Shown here piece by piece: positions 34,172 to 43,557 of a stretch of DNA of 64,000 bases. Position numbers and translations under genes: made by a program. The DNA comes from Synergistota bacterium (GTDB lineage: Bacteria; Synergistota; GBS-1). Within the stretch, counting starts at the first letter, position 1. Every line of letters begins with the position of its first letter. The notes below the pieces were generated by a model. It worked only from the letters and a program-made list of their open reading frames with translations, was not told the origin of the DNA and made no database searches. The stretch is from positions 1-64,000 of the forward strand of contig JANXBX010000010.1 of the NCBI GenBank assembly GCA_025060595.1, read 5' to 3'.

Positions 34172-34867
34172 TTATCTTTTAAGAATCTCAACTTCTTCAG
34201 AAGTTAGCTCCCTCCAATCACCCTCCCTAAGGCCATCTAAAAAAACCGGCCCTATTCTAATCCTTCTAATTTTAACAGGGTTAACCCCGAGAGCATAGCA
34301 CATATTTTTAACTTGGTGAAACATCCCCTCACAAATGGTAAGAGAAATAAGATCACTAGACACCCTAATTAGCCTTCCAGGTCTGCAAGAAGTTCCATCT
34401 CTTAATATCAACCCCTTCTCGACCAACTCTTCCGCATTTTCGGGAAGGCTTCCCTCTACCCAAACGTGATATTCCTTTTCCACCTTATTCCTAGGGCTTA
34501 TAACACGATGAATAAACTGACCATCGTTAGACAAAAGCAAAAGTCCCTCCACATCCTTATCGAGTCTTCCTGCTATAGATAACCTCTTCCTAAGAGGGTG
34601 CTTCAAAATTTCAAGAACGGAACCCTCGTTACCAAGAGTAACACTGAGAAATCCCGCTGGCTTAAACATAGCAATATACACCATTTGAGGCGGACCTATA
34701 ATAACCCCATCTAAAGAAACTTCGTCATCTTCCTGAACCTTAAAAGAGGGATCTCGTATTTCCCTTCCGTTAACTAGAACCTTTCCCTTTCTTATAAGAT
34801 TCCTAACTTCACTCCTACTAAACTCGCTAGAGGAGGAAATATACCTATCCAGTCTAAACTTCTTCAT
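34172..34867 (-). CDS. RsuA/RluB/RluE/RluF-family pseudouridine synthase
   Basis: N-terminal S4 RNA-binding domain (residues 1-58, LDRYISSSSEFSRSEVRNLI), then the catalytic domain with the active Asp103 in GRLDKDVEG. It lacks the HRLD wording of RluA/RluD, so it belongs to the RsuA-type group acting on rRNA. The ATG at 34867 is chosen; a GTG at 34882 would sit directly on the GGGGG SD. About 231 residues. A TGGTATAAT extended -10 lies about 50 bp upstream. Confidence 0.88.
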   Translation of the reverse strand: MKKFRLDRYISSSSEFSRSEVRNLIRKGKVLVNGREIRDPSFKVQEDDEVSLDGVIIGPPQMVYIAMFKPAGFLSVTLGNEGSVLEILKHPLRKRLSIAGRLDKDVEGLLLLSNDGQFIHRVISPRNKVEKEYHVWVEGSLPENAEELVEKGLILRDGTSCRPGRLIRVSSDLISLTICEGMFHQVKNMCYALGVNPVKIRRIRIGPVFLDGLREGDWRELTSEEVEILKR

Positions 34868-34917
34868 AGATACCAGGAACACCCCCTACCTAATCCGTAT
34901 TAAGAAAAACTCTTAAA

Positions 34918-34926
34918 ATTATACCA
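34918..34926 (-). promoter_or_regulatory. Extended -10 promoter for the RsuA-family gene
   Basis: The minus strand reads TGGTATAAT with TATAAT at 34918-34923. No clear -35. It lies back to back with the plus-strand promoter of the DUF2848 gene. Confidence 0.5.
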
Positions 34927-34929
34927 CTG

Positions 34930-34938
34930 TGATAAAAT
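34930..34938 (+). promoter_or_regulatory. Extended -10 promoter for the DUF2848 gene
   Basis: TGATAAAAT, an extended -10 with TAAAAT at 34933-34938. Transcription would start about 20 bp before the ATG at 34963, just upstream of the SD. Confidence 0.45.
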
Positions 34939-34962
34939 AAATGATATAAGGAGGGATAACAC

Positions 34963-35664
34963 ATGATGGTAAAACTTAAATGCTATTTCAAAAATGGGGG
35001 AGAGAAGGAGGTTACCCTTAGCTGGAACAGTTGCGTAGCAGCAGGTTATACAGGAAGAAACAGAAAAGCTGTAATAGCCCATATAGAGGAGCTTAAAAAA
35101 TTAGGGGTTCCAGCACCCGAGAAAGTTCCAGCAACTTATTGGATAGAACCCTATAGGGTAACAACAGAAGGAGAGATATATGTAATAGGGGAGAAAAGCT
35201 CAGGAGAGGTAGAGTTCTTCCTAGCTAAGGATGAAGAGGGGGAATTATATGTAACCGTTGGTAGCGATCACACTGATAGAGAACTCGAAAGAATATCAGT
35301 TTCAAAAGCCAAACAAATTTGTTCCAAAGTAATAGCGCCAACTTGTTGGAAACTAAAAGAGATAAGAGAACACTGGGATGAGCTAATCTTAAAAATGGAG
35401 GTTAAAAATAATGAAAACGAAGATTTTCTCCTTTATCAAGAAGGAAAGGTCTCAAACATCCTAACGCCTGAGGAACTTGTAAAGTTAGCCTATGAAGAAA
35501 AACCATATTATCTAGATAATCCTTCTATTTTCAGTGGAACTATACCTATACTTACTAAAGAGGTTCTATTTTCAAGAATTTATAAAATGAGCCTTGAAGA
35601 TCCAATTCTTGGTAGGGAGATAAAACACTCTTACAAAGTAATAAGTTTACCTGACAAAATTTAA
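34963..35664 (+). CDS. DUF2848-family protein
   Basis: 233 residues matching the DUF2848 pattern: SWNSCVAAGYTGRNRKAVIAH near the start, YRVTTEGEIYVIG, TVGSDHTDRELE and SKQICSKVIAPTCWKLKEI-like AKQICSKVIAPTCW. The fold is thought to be related to fumarylacetoacetate hydrolase-type enzymes, with SDHTDRE a probable metal or acid/base site; the reaction is unknown. SD GGAGG eight bases before ATG. It converges on the TRAP operon with a 4-bp overlap. DUF2848 genes commonly sit beside solute transporters, so its substrate may be the TRAP solute (inference). Confidence 0.78.
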   Translation: MMVKLKCYFKNGGEKEVTLSWNSCVAAGYTGRNRKAVIAHIEELKKLGVPAPEKVPATYWIEPYRVTTEGEIYVIGEKSSGEVEFFLAKDEEGELYVTVGSDHTDRELERISVSKAKQICSKVIAPTCWKLKEIREHWDELILKMEVKNNENEDFLLYQEGKVSNILTPEELVKLAYEEKPYYLDNPSIFSGTIPILTKEVLFSRIYKMSLEDPILGREIKHSYKVISLPDKI

Positions 35665-36956
35665 TCTACCCTCCTTGCCAAGAAGAGAGCAAGCTCCGGA
35701 AACCTTATCAATATAGCTATCATTATCAACATCATAAAGACGAAGGGAACGCTTCCTATTATCACATCAGAAATGGTCCCTTCCCTTCTTATCCCTTGAA
35801 CTACGTACAGATTAAGCCCTACGGGAGGAGTTATAAGAGCCATTTCTATCAAAATTATAAGCAATACACCAAACCATATCGGATCATAACCGCAATCTAC
35901 TATCACAGGAAAAACTATTGGTATAGTTAATACCATCATCGAAAGAGTTTCTATAAAAAATCCCATAACTATATAAATGGCTATTATAACGAGTAAAGTT
36001 TGAAAAGGAGAAAGCCCAAGATTAGACATAAGATCACGAAGAGTATCAGTTAAGCCCAAAGAAACAAGGACAAAGTTCAAGAAGGTAGCTGCAACGAGAA
36101 TAAACATTATCATCCCTGTTGCACTTACAGTTCCCTCAAAAGACTCTTTAAGCATCCTAAGAGAAAGTCTTTTCCTGCGCCAAGCGAAAATCAGAGCTCC
36201 AATAACACCCATTGCCGCAGATTCCGTAGGGGTAGCAAACCCTGCATATATAGAACCAACCACAATTAAAAATATCACAAGTGTAGGGAAAAAGTCTTTA
36301 AGGCTTTTAATTCTATCCTCCCAACTTACATTTTCGGAAGTTCTCCTCCCTGCAAGATCAGGTTTCACTAAGCAAGCTAAAAGTATAAATATACTAAAGA
36401 GAATAGCCAGTACTATACCTGGAATTATACCGGCAACAAACAATCGAGGAATTGAGGTGTTTGTTAAAAAACCATAAACTATCATGTTTATAGAAGGTGG
36501 AATTAGTATACCAAGGGTTCCACCAGCAGCTATAGAGCCAGCAAACAAAGCCTCATTATAGCCATATTTTTTAGCTTGAGGAAGAGCAAGGGTTCCTATA
36601 GTTGCAGCTGTAGCTACACTTGATCCAGATGTTGCTGCAAAAAGCGCTGAGGCAAAAACGTTTGCATGCATCAAACCCCCAGGTAACCAGGAAAGCCATT
36701 TATCAGCAGCTTTGTAAGTATCCTCAGCTATTCCAGATTTTAAGAGAATCTGTCCTAATAGTATAAAAAGAGGTATAGCAAACAAAACGAAATCAGTGCT
36801 TCCTATCCATGCTACTTCCCCCATAGCAGAATGAAGAGGAAATGGAGAGAAAAGCTTTCCCAAAATTAAACCCAATACCCCCATAGTTGCACCTACGGGG
36901 ATACTCAACATCAATAGAAGTAAGAGAACTGCAAGCAAAGTTAGGGTTATCGTCAC
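35661..36956 (-). CDS. dctM: TRAP transporter large permease subunit (DctM/SiaM type)
   Basis: Sodium-driven tripartite transporter core with about 12 transmembrane helices. Conserved segments include LFILLGQILLKSG, SGSSVATAATIGTLALP and GGTLGILIPPSINMIVYG. 431 residues, full length. The GTG start forms a GTGA overlap with dctQ. It imports an organic anion in exchange for sodium cotransport; the solute is unknown. Confidence 0.95.
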   Translation of the reverse strand: MTITLTLLAVLLLLLMLSIPVGATMGVLGLILGKLFSPFPLHSAMGEVAWIGSTDFVLFAIPLFILLGQILLKSGIAEDTYKAADKWLSWLPGGLMHANVFASALFAATSGSSVATAATIGTLALPQAKKYGYNEALFAGSIAAGGTLGILIPPSINMIVYGFLTNTSIPRLFVAGIIPGIVLAILFSIFILLACLVKPDLAGRRTSENVSWEDRIKSLKDFFPTLVIFLIVVGSIYAGFATPTESAAMGVIGALIFAWRRKRLSLRMLKESFEGTVSATGMIMFILVAATFLNFVLVSLGLTDTLRDLMSNLGLSPFQTLLVIIAIYIVMGFFIETLSMMVLTIPIVFPVIVDCGYDPIWFGVLLIILIEMALITPPVGLNLYVVQGIRREGTISDVIIGSVPFVFMMLIMIAILIRFPELALFLARRVD

Positions 36957-37525
36957 TTTACCTTTCCCTCCTTTAAATCTTCTATCTCCTCTTCCAAAGT
37001 TGTAGAGCCAGCCAATTTATAGGCTTCTGCCAAGTTACCCTTAGAGAGGTTATACAAGGTTAATCCCAAAAACACAGCTAAAACAAACGAAAAGAAAAGA
37101 AGGCCAAAAAACCAAAGAGATTGAGGAATCCATAAAGGAGTTTGAAGAGGGGTATTAGACAGTGATTTTCTTATCCAGGATGTCTTAAGTACACCAAAAG
37201 AGTAATAAGCTAAAGGAAAAACAAAAGCTATAAGAGCTAAGAGGGAAAATACATCTAATACGGATCTGAATTTAAGCGAGGTTTTAAGATAGATAACATC
37301 TATCCTAATATGATTCTTGTTAAGAAAAGCATAAACAAACCCCCACCCACTCATTATAGCCAAAACATAACCTGAGAACTCATCTCCACCTCGTATGGAA
37401 ACAGCAAAGATCTTCCTCATTAAAACATCTACACATATATAGAAAGCCATAAATAGAACCAAGGCCCCGCATAACCAAATACTTACCCTACATAATCTTT
37501 CAATAGATGAAAGAAAACCTTTCAA
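36953..37525 (-). CDS. dctQ: TRAP transporter small permease subunit (DctQ type)
   Basis: 190-residue four-helix membrane protein with RKIFAVSIRGGDEFSGYVLA (WxxE-like region of DctQ) and a cytoplasmic acidic tail. It pairs with DctM. GGAGG lies only 3 bases before ATG, just after the hairpin that follows dctP, so initiation may be weak or structure-dependent. Confidence 0.9.
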   Translation of the reverse strand: MKGFLSSIERLCRVSIWLCGALVLFMAFYICVDVLMRKIFAVSIRGGDEFSGYVLAIMSGWGFVYAFLNKNHIRIDVIYLKTSLKFRSVLDVFSLLALIAFVFPLAYYSFGVLKTSWIRKSLSNTPLQTPLWIPQSLWFFGLLFFSFVLAVFLGLTLYNLSKGNLAEAYKLAGSTTLEEEIEDLKEGKVK

Positions 37526-37547
37526 CTTTCATCTACCTCCAACTTAA

Positions 37548-37587
37548 AAAAGGGGATATGGCCTTTTAAAAGGCCATATCCCCTTTT
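37548..37587 (-). terminator. Intercistronic perfect palindrome between dctP and dctQ (partial terminator or mRNA stabiliser)
   Basis: A 40-bp perfect inverted repeat; each arm is AAAAGGGGATATGGCCTTTT. On the minus strand the stem ends in TTTTTT, as in a rho-independent terminator. It lies after the solute-binding protein gene and before dctQ/dctM in the same operon. Such hairpins usually raise the yield of the binding protein relative to the permease by partial termination or by blocking 3' decay. Confidence 0.8.
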
Positions 37588-37596
37588 AAAAAATCA

Positions 37597-38655
37597 CTAT
37601 TTCTTAATTTCCGCCTTAAGGCCGATCACTTTACCTATGCTCTCATTCCAACGCTTAACAGCATCCTCACCAGCTTGCTTTGCCCACGCGGGAAGAACAT
37701 GCTCCAAAAGAAGCTTACGAGCAAGCTCTATGTCAGTAGGCGTAACTTCGATAAGCTGCATCGAGTTAGGCTTTCCATACTGACAATCTCCCTTACCAGT
37801 AAGGCAGTTTATACCCTGGCGAGTTTGATCATCCGCGTCATCCCAAGCAGGATTCTCATACTTTTCCTTCATAAGGCTTTCGATAGTCTTGCGTTCCTCA
37901 GGAGAGAAAGAATTCCAAACATCAAGCCTCATAACAGTCATAACATAATCCCAACCACCTATGGGCAAAGGATAAAGATACTTAGAAACCTCTCCCCAGC
38001 CGGCACTGTATCCAGAAAGGCTTCCTGTAACAGCACAGTCAACCACCCCTCTTTGAAGAGCGGTAGCTACTTCACTAAAAGTTATAGTTACGCCTGTTGC
38101 GCCAAGGGCCTCAACAAATTGCGATGTGGTCCAGCCACTGGCACGAACCTTTTTACCTTTAAGATCAGCTAAACCTTTTATTTCAATCTTGGAGAAAAGC
38201 ACTTGCGCAGGATAGGGAACGACGGCTAAAAGCTTAGCGTTAAAAGTCTTTTCAAGAACACCAGCCATAACCGGCTTATAGGCTTCAACTACCTTGCGAG
38301 CTGTTCCAATATCAGGAGCAATAGCCGGAAGATCTAAACCTGCTAACTCAGGAGCATCAGAAACTACATAGTCAACAACTGTAGAAACCACATCAAATAC
38401 GCCTTTATCCATGGCACGAAGTACTTCCGCCCCCGAAAGCTTTACCTGTTCGAGAGTAGTTAAAACCGGCTTCAACTTACCCCCAAAAGCCTGAGGCAGA
38501 ACTTCCGTCCACAATGGACGTTCAAACTTCTTGTGTAAAGCTAGATTGCCCCAGCTTCCTACCACCCTTACAGTTTTTTCCTGAGATATAATGGGTAAGG
38601 CTAATCCTAAAAGAACCATAACTACTACCGCTGTAACTAGTAAAGACCTCCTCAT
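37597..38655 (-). CDS. dctP: TRAP transporter solute-binding protein (DctP type)
   Basis: Periplasmic binding protein. Signal peptide MRRSLLVTAVVVMVLLGLAL cleaved after about residue 25, then a DctP domain with GKKVRASGWTTSQFVEALGA and the RGVVDCAVTG pattern (TRAP proteins carry a conserved Arg for the ligand carboxylate). The motifs GWDYVMTVMRLDVWNS and NPAWDDADDQ follow. 352 residues. The ATG at 38655 has GGGGG eight bases upstream; an in-frame extension to 38721 lies upstream of the promoter -10. The solute is unknown. Confidence 0.94.
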   Translation of the reverse strand: MRRSLLVTAVVVMVLLGLALPIISQEKTVRVVGSWGNLALHKKFERPLWTEVLPQAFGGKLKPVLTTLEQVKLSGAEVLRAMDKGVFDVVSTVVDYVVSDAPELAGLDLPAIAPDIGTARKVVEAYKPVMAGVLEKTFNAKLLAVVPYPAQVLFSKIEIKGLADLKGKKVRASGWTTSQFVEALGATGVTITFSEVATALQRGVVDCAVTGSLSGYSAGWGEVSKYLYPLPIGGWDYVMTVMRLDVWNSFSPEERKTIESLMKEKYENPAWDDADDQTRQGINCLTGKGDCQYGKPNSMQLIEVTPTDIELARKLLLEHVLPAWAKQAGEDAVKRWNESIGKVIGLKAEIKK

Positions 38656-38692
38656 ATGCTCCACCCCCTTTATTAAAAAGAGATGATATCTT

Positions 38693-38718
38693 ATTCTAAA
38701 GTAAAAACTCTTTAGAAT
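38693..38718. repeat. Inverted repeat ATTCTAAAG-N8-CTTTAGAAT over the TRAP promoter, candidate operator
   Basis: Perfect 9-bp arms (38693-38701 and 38710-38718) that span the -10 and most of the spacer. A further CTTTAGAA half-site lies at 38769-38776. The placement suits a repressor or activator binding site. Confidence 0.6.
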
Positions 38719-38721
38719 CAA
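38693..38721 (-). promoter_or_regulatory. Promoter of the TRAP operon
   Basis: The minus strand reads TTGATT (38716-38721), 17 bp, TAGAAT (38693-38698). This gives a roughly 30-base leader before dctP. The boxes lie inside an inverted repeat (next entry). Confidence 0.8.
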
Positions 38722-38819
38722 CTACTTTAAAAAGATTTTAAAATTCTAACCATAGCAAACTTTTTATTCTTTAGAAAACCTTAATAATGAAACTTAAAGA
38801 TAACTATATAGTTCTATCT

Positions 38820-39002
38820 TCACTGAGAAACAGAATAATAACAGCGCTTGGGCGAAATTATCTTTCCCTCATCTTTAAGCTTTTTGATTATTTCTGATAT
38901 CTCCTTACTGTCAATACCTGTTAACTTAGCCACATCACCAGGCCTTAAAGGCTTACCTGCCTTTTTAAAAGCCTCGAGAACTATTTTTTCTTTTTCTTCC
39001 AT
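38820..39002 (-). CDS. Small winged helix-turn-helix protein (60 residues)
   Basis: A single winged-helix domain: helices KIVLEAFKKAGKP, LRPGDVAKLTGID and SKEISEIIKKLKDEGKIISP, with a final wing KRCYYSVSQ. The pattern is of MarR/ArsR-like or FaeA/DprA-tail wHTH proteins. It has no ligand domain. The ATG at 39002 has GGAGG eight bases upstream. It is the gene just upstream of the TRAP promoter, so it is a candidate for its regulator (inference). A nucleoid or tRNA-related role is equally possible. Confidence 0.75.
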   Translation of the reverse strand: MEEKEKIVLEAFKKAGKPLRPGDVAKLTGIDSKEISEIIKKLKDEGKIISPKRCYYSVSQ

Positions 39003-39015
39003 TGGAAACACCTCC

Positions 39016-39522
39016 TTAAATAAACTTAACTATTTCCTCCAAGGGTAACCTTGGTCTCGGAACAGGCTCCTCAGCAGGATAGCCAAGAGTCATAAGTTGA
39101 ACAACTTCTGCCTCTTTTGGAAGGCCAAGCACCTCTTTAACCTTATCCTGATCAAAGGAACCTATCCAACAGGTCCCAAGCCCCTCTTCTACTGCTTGAA
39201 GGTGAATGTGTGTCAAAGCTATAGCTATATCAATATAGTGAGCTGGAACCTTACATTTCATAATATAATTATTTTCAGTTGTATAAGCTACGATTATTAC
39301 AGGAGCTGAAAACATGAAAGGCTGATGGGGAGAGGCATTTTGAATAAGTTTTTCCTTTAATTCCTTATTTTTAATCACTATAAACCTCCACTCCTGCCTA
39401 TTCCTAGCTGAGGGAGCAAGCCTAGCAGCTTCAAAAATCTTCTTGAGTTTTTCCTCTTCCACATCTTTGGGAAGATAACTTCTGATGCTCCTTCTTTTCG
39501 ATATAGCAGTAAACACATCCAT
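39016..39522 (-). CDS. Nitroreductase-family FMN oxidoreductase
   Basis: 168-residue, NfsB-like. RRSIRSYLPKDV near the start, APSARNRQEWRFIVIK, and LGTCWIGSFDQDKVKEVLGL near the end, which are the FMN-binding signatures. NAD(P)H-dependent, substrate unknown. It is a short member of the family (no C-terminal extension). Follows the B3/4 gene by 14 bp and precedes the wHTH gene by 13 bp. Confidence 0.92.
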   Translation of the reverse strand: MDVFTAISKRRSIRSYLPKDVEEEKLKKIFEAARLAPSARNRQEWRFIVIKNKELKEKLIQNASPHQPFMFSAPVIIVAYTTENNYIMKCKVPAHYIDIAIALTHIHLQAVEEGLGTCWIGSFDQDKVKEVLGLPKEAEVVQLMTLGYPAEEPVPRPRLPLEEIVKFI

Positions 39523-39536
39523 TCCCCATCCCTCCC

Positions 39537-40244
39537 TTAAAAAGCTCGGAATACATTTCGCTCCTTATTAAGCAAACACACCCTAACTTTAGCAGAACAA
39601 TACTTTTGAAGAAGCTCAGCAAGCTCATCTCTCGCTTTAACTATAACTTCCTCTGGAGTTAAACCAATACCATCAAGATTTATAACTACTCTTTTGGTTT
39701 CTCCTGTTATTTTGCTGAAGTCACCGTTTCGCCAGTTCCACCTTCTACACATAACATACAAGCTATCATCATCAAAGTAAATTACTTCGCCAGGTTCTGG
39801 ATTTTCCTCTTTACCACCCCCTATAGGTACAAACTTCTCTTTACCCTCAGCAAAAGACAATCGAAGATTCCCCTTTATTTTGTCCACATCATCTCCACCA
39901 CATGGAATCAAATATTTTAGAGAAATATAGTTAAATAAGGCAACTACGCTATTTACAAAAGGAATATCTCCCCCCTTTTGAATCCTCTTTAATAAGGATT
40001 TTATAGAAGGAGGATAACGATTCGGATTAGAACCAAACTTCTTATAAGCCTCATCCCAGGCTCTGACATAATCATGCTCTATCCAATTTCCGTCACGCCT
40101 AAGCTCTAAAGCCTCTCTTAAAAGCAGCTCTATTTCCGAATGCCACAACCCGTTTTCCATAAAGTCCACTAAAACAACTCCCCTTTTGAAATCTGGGAAA
40201 ACACCAAATATCTTAGGATCTATTATAATATTTTTAGTTCCCAC
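39537..40244 (-). CDS. B3/B4 tRNA-binding-domain protein (PheT-like domain, standalone)
   Basis: 235-residue protein with the B3/B4 fold of the phenylalanyl-tRNA synthetase beta chain: VRAWDEAYKKFGSNPNRYPPSIKSLLKRI and GNLRLSFAEGKEKFVPIGGG, YVMCRRWNWRNGDFSKI. It lacks the rest of PheT, so it is not a synthetase. Standalone B3/4 proteins are suspected editing or tRNA/amino-acid binding factors. It starts at GTG 40244 with GGAGG seven bases upstream. TATAAT at 40267-40272 (minus strand) is a likely -10. Divergent from ileS. Confidence 0.85.
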   Translation of the reverse strand: MGTKNIIIDPKIFGVFPDFKRGVVLVDFMENGLWHSEIELLLREALELRRDGNWIEHDYVRAWDEAYKKFGSNPNRYPPSIKSLLKRIQKGGDIPFVNSVVALFNYISLKYLIPCGGDDVDKIKGNLRLSFAEGKEKFVPIGGGKEENPEPGEVIYFDDDSLYVMCRRWNWRNGDFSKITGETKRVVINLDGIGLTPEEVIVKARDELAELLQKYCSAKVRVCLLNKERNVFRAF

Positions 40245-40266
40245 CGAACCACCTCCTTTTATTAGT

Positions 40267-40272
40267 ATTATA
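40267..40272 (-). promoter_or_regulatory. -10 box for the B3/4-nitroreductase genes
   Basis: Perfect TATAAT on the minus strand, 23 bp before the GTG. The -35 is not clear. Lies in the 110-bp divergent gap with the ileS promoter. Confidence 0.4.
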
Positions 40273-40302
40273 CTCTTAAACCTTTCAAATCTTCACCCCA
40301 TT

Positions 40303-40311
40303 TGATATAAT
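40303..40311 (+). promoter_or_regulatory. Extended -10 promoter of ileS
   Basis: TGATATAAT, TATAAT at 40306-40311, with a poor -35 (TTTCAA). Transcription starts about 37 bp before the chosen ATG, so no T-box fits in this leader. Confidence 0.5.
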
Positions 40312-40354
40312 TCAATAAAACCCCTATAAAATGCCTAAACGAGAGGTGAAGGTA

Positions 40355-43162
40355 ATGGATTATAAAGATACTTTAAATCTTCCCAAAACAAAATTTCCAA
40401 TGAAGGCTGACCTTCCCCAAAGGGAGCCAGAAATACTCAACTTTTGGGAAAGGGAAAATATCAACAAAAAGGCAAGAGAAAAAAGAAGGGGAGCTCCGAA
40501 GTTCGTTCTACATGATGGACCTCCTTATGCTAATGGCCCAATACACATAGGAACAGCATTCAACAAGGTTCTAAAGGATTTTATAGTGAGATATAAATTC
40601 ATGCGGGGATTTGACGCCCCTTATGTACCAGGATGGGACACACATGGACTACCCATAGAGTATCAAGTTTTAAAGACAAATAACCTTAAAAAGGATGAAA
40701 TTGAACCGGCAAAGCTCAGAGATATGTGCAGGGAATATGCTCTTAAATTTGTCAATATTCAAAAAGAAGAGTTTAGGAGGCTTGGTGTAAGGGGACATTG
40801 GGAAAGCTATTACATAACTTTAGACCCAAGGTACGAGGCAAAGCAAATAGAAATTCTTGGAAAAATAGCTTCTAAAGGATATCTCTATAGATGGAAGAAA
40901 CCCGTTTTCTGGTGCGCCTCCTGTGAAACAGCCTTAGCTGCAGCAGAAGTAGAATACTGGGATGAGAGCTCCCATTCTATATACGTAAAATTTAAAGATA
41001 CGGGGGACCTTAGGAAGTTTTTTAACAACATAACAGATAAACCGATAAGCGTTCTCATATGGACTACAACGCCTTGGACACTACCAGCTAATTTAGCCAT
41101 AGCACTTCATCCTGAATATGACTATGCATTAGTAGAGGGAAAAAGCGAGGCCTTTATCATAGCTTTAAAGACAAAAAGCAGGATTGAAGAGTTAATTAAG
41201 GAAGAATTAAAGATATTAAGTAGTGTAAAGGGGAAAATGCTAGAAAACCTTAAAGTAATCCACCCCTTTTTGGAAAGAGAGGTACCATTGCTTTTAGCAG
41301 AATTTGTAACTCTCGAAGAAGGTACCGGCTGTGTCCACTCCGCACCAGGACACGGTCCTGAAGACTATGAAATGGGTGTAAGATATGGTCTTGAACCATT
41401 TTCGCCACTAGATAATAAGGGAAGGTTCACTGCAGATATACCCATACTTGAGGGGCTAAGGTATGATGAAGCAGATTACAAAATAATAGAGATAATGAAA
41501 GAAAATAACAATCTATTACACGCTGACAAAATAAGTCACTCGTATCCTCACTGCTGGAGGTGTAAAAACCCAGTTATATTCAGAGCAACTCCACAATGGT
41601 TTATAAACGTGAGTGCCTTCAGGGAAATAGCACTTAAATCAATAGACGAAGTAGAATGGATACCCGATTGGGGTAAGAATAGGATATATAACATGGTAAA
41701 AGAAAGATCCGATTGGTGTCTTTCAAGACAAAGAGTATGGGGAGTCCCAATACCAGCCTTTTACTGCAAAAGCTGTGGCAAAGAAATAATTACTGAAAAA
41801 ACTATAGAAAAAGTAAAAGAGCTCTTTTTAAAAGAGGGATCAAATGCCTGGTTCTCAAAAAGCTCTGAAGATATTTTGGGCAAAGACTTCAAGTGCCCTC
41901 ATTGCGGAAACTCTAAAGGTTTTGATAAGGAAACGGATACCATGGATGTATGGTTTGATTCTGGAGTAAGTCATTTCGCTGTTTTAGAAGACAACACAGA
42001 CTTAAAATGGCCCGCAGATATGTATCTTGAGGGCTCAGATCAACACAGGGGATGGTTCCAGACATCTCTTTTAACATCGGTTGCAGTAAAAGGAAGAGCA
42101 CCCTATGAATCGGTATTAACTCATGGATTTATTGTAGACGGTGAAGGAAGAAAGATGTCTAAATCTCTTGGAAATGTAATTTACCCACAGGAAGTCATAG
42201 AAAAATACGGAGCAGATCTGTTAAGACTTTGGGTTGCTTCAGCAGATTATAGGGTGGACGTCAGAATATCAAATAAGATTCTAGAACAGCTAGTTGAAGC
42301 CTATCGAAAGATAAGAAATACAGCAAGATTCATTCTTGGCAATTTATACGACTTCTGTCCCTCTAAGGACTCCGTACCATACGAAGAGTTACCAGAAATA
42401 GACAAATGGGCATTGCATAGACTTCAACAACTTATAAAGAGAGTAACTTGGGGATATGACCACTATGAGTTTCACCTTCCTTATCACTATATACATGATT
42501 TTTGCGTACTCGACATGAGCTCTTTCTATCTTGACATATTAAAAGATAGACTATATGTAATGCCCCCAGATTCTAAGGAAAGGAGAAGCGCTCAAACTGT
42601 TCTTTTCCAAATAATATTAGCCTTAGCAAAGCTTTTAGCCCCTCTTCTTACATTTACCGCAGAAGAAATATGGCAAAACCTTCCTGAACCGGAAACAAGA
42701 GATAAAAGCGTCCACTTAAGCGATTGGCCTACAGTAGAGGAAAAATACATAAACGAGGATTTAGAAAAAAGATGGGATAAGATAATAAAGATAAGAAAAG
42801 CAGTAAATAAAGCTATAGAGTTAGCTAGACAAAAGGACCTCATAGGATCCTCTCTTGAGGCCAAGGTAAGAATCTTTATACCTGAAGAAGAAATAAGAAA
42901 CCATTTCTCAGAAAAAGAGCTTACAGACATATTCATAGTTTCCCAAGTGGAAGTCTATAGTAAAAACTTGAACGACTTCGATTATAAAGATGAAGAAGAT
43001 CTCGGAACCGAAGTGAAAATATTAAAGGCCGATGGAAATAAGTGCGAAAGGTGCTGGCAGTACCACATAGATACAGGGAAAGACCTATCCTATCCAAACA
43101 CCTGTCCGAGATGCGCCTCAGTGTTAAAGAAGCTGGGCTATTCATCACCTGTATCGGAATAG
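40355..43162 (+). CDS. ileS: Isoleucyl-tRNA synthetase
   Basis: Class Ia synthetase. [15 protein letters not shown] (HIGH motif), editing domain with [30 protein letters not shown], and a C-terminal zinc site with CERCW...CPRC. The start [20 protein letters not shown] is the typical IleS N-terminus. The ATG at 40355 follows AGAGGTGAAGGTA. An in-frame ATG at 40331 would add eight residues. 935 residues. It heads an ileS-lspA-rluD operon with lspA starting inside it. Confidence 0.97.
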   Translation: MDYKDTLNLPKTKFPMKADLPQREPEILNFWERENINKKAREKRRGAPKFVLHDGPPYANGPIHIGTAFNKVLKDFIVRYKFMRGFDAPYVPGWDTHGLPIEYQVLKTNNLKKDEIEPAKLRDMCREYALKFVNIQKEEFRRLGVRGHWESYYITLDPRYEAKQIEILGKIASKGYLYRWKKPVFWCASCETALAAAEVEYWDESSHSIYVKFKDTGDLRKFFNNITDKPISVLIWTTTPWTLPANLAIALHPEYDYALVEGKSEAFIIALKTKSRIEELIKEELKILSSVKGKMLENLKVIHPFLEREVPLLLAEFVTLEEGTGCVHSAPGHGPEDYEMGVRYGLEPFSPLDNKGRFTADIPILEGLRYDEADYKIIEIMKENNNLLHADKISHSYPHCWRCKNPVIFRATPQWFINVSAFREIALKSIDEVEWIPDWGKNRIYNMVKERSDWCLSRQRVWGVPIPAFYCKSCGKEIITEKTIEKVKELFLKEGSNAWFSKSSEDILGKDFKCPHCGNSKGFDKETDTMDVWFDSGVSHFAVLEDNTDLKWPADMYLEGSDQHRGWFQTSLLTSVAVKGRAPYESVLTHGFIVDGEGRKMSKSLGNVIYPQEVIEKYGADLLRLWVASADYRVDVRISNKILEQLVEAYRKIRNTARFILGNLYDFCPSKDSVPYEELPEIDKWALHRLQQLIKRVTWGYDHYEFHLPYHYIHDFCVLDMSSFYLDILKDRLYVMPPDSKERRSAQTVLFQIILALAKLLAPLLTFTAEEIWQNLPEPETRDKSVHLSDWPTVEEKYINEDLEKRWDKIIKIRKAVNKAIELARQKDLIGSSLEAKVRIFIPEEEIRNHFSEKELTDIFIVSQVEVYSKNLNDFDYKDEEDLGTEVKILKADGNKCERCWQYHIDTGKDLSYPNTCPRCASVLKKLGYSSPVSE

Positions 43163-43557
43163 ATAGACTATCCAAAATATGGGCTTTAGAAAATCTATGG
43201 GGAGGAGAGGGTAAAACCCTTCTTCTCCCTTTCTTTAGGCTTAAACTTACCTTTAATGAAGGCTCTCTGTGGGGATTGAAGGTTTTCGAAAATAACCTTT
43301 GGTGGATAGTCATAACTGCAATACTAATAGGAGGATTATATTTCTTTCATATTAATAAAACGGGATTTAAAATAGGAAGAAGCTTAATAGTTAGTGGAGC
43401 CATAGGAAACCTTATCGATAGATTAAGCTACGGTAAAGTCATAGATTTCATTAGTATTTATAAATGGCCGATCTTCAATTTAGCTGATGCTTTTATGACA
43501 ATAGGATTAATATTTTTATTTATGATCTTCTTTATAAATAGAGATGATAATAATTAA
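43111..43557 (+). CDS. lspA: Lipoprotein signal peptidase II
   Basis: Inner-membrane aspartyl peptidase that removes lipoprotein signal peptides. Catalytic Asp103 in GNLIDR and Asp126 in FNLADA, with four transmembrane helices. The usual N-x-G-x-A-F-G is here FNEGSLWGL, a mild departure. 148 residues from the ATG at 43111, which lies 52 bp inside ileS with a weak SD, so translation is probably coupled. An in-frame ATG at 43042 is too long for the family. It overlaps rluD by 14 bp. Supports a cell with processed lipoproteins. Confidence 0.93.
   Translation: MRLSVKEAGLFITCIGIDRLSKIWALENLWGGEGKTLLLPFFRLKLTFNEGSLWGLKVFENNLWWIVITAILIGGLYFFHINKTGFKIGRSLIVSGAIGNLIDRLSYGKVIDFISIYKWPIFNLADAFMTIGLIFLFMIFFINRDDNN

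Noticed and set aside
40245-40354. Possible T-box leader for ileS
   Set aside because: The likely transcript leader is about 37 bases, with no specifier loop or NNUGGNACC-type motif and no terminator hairpin.
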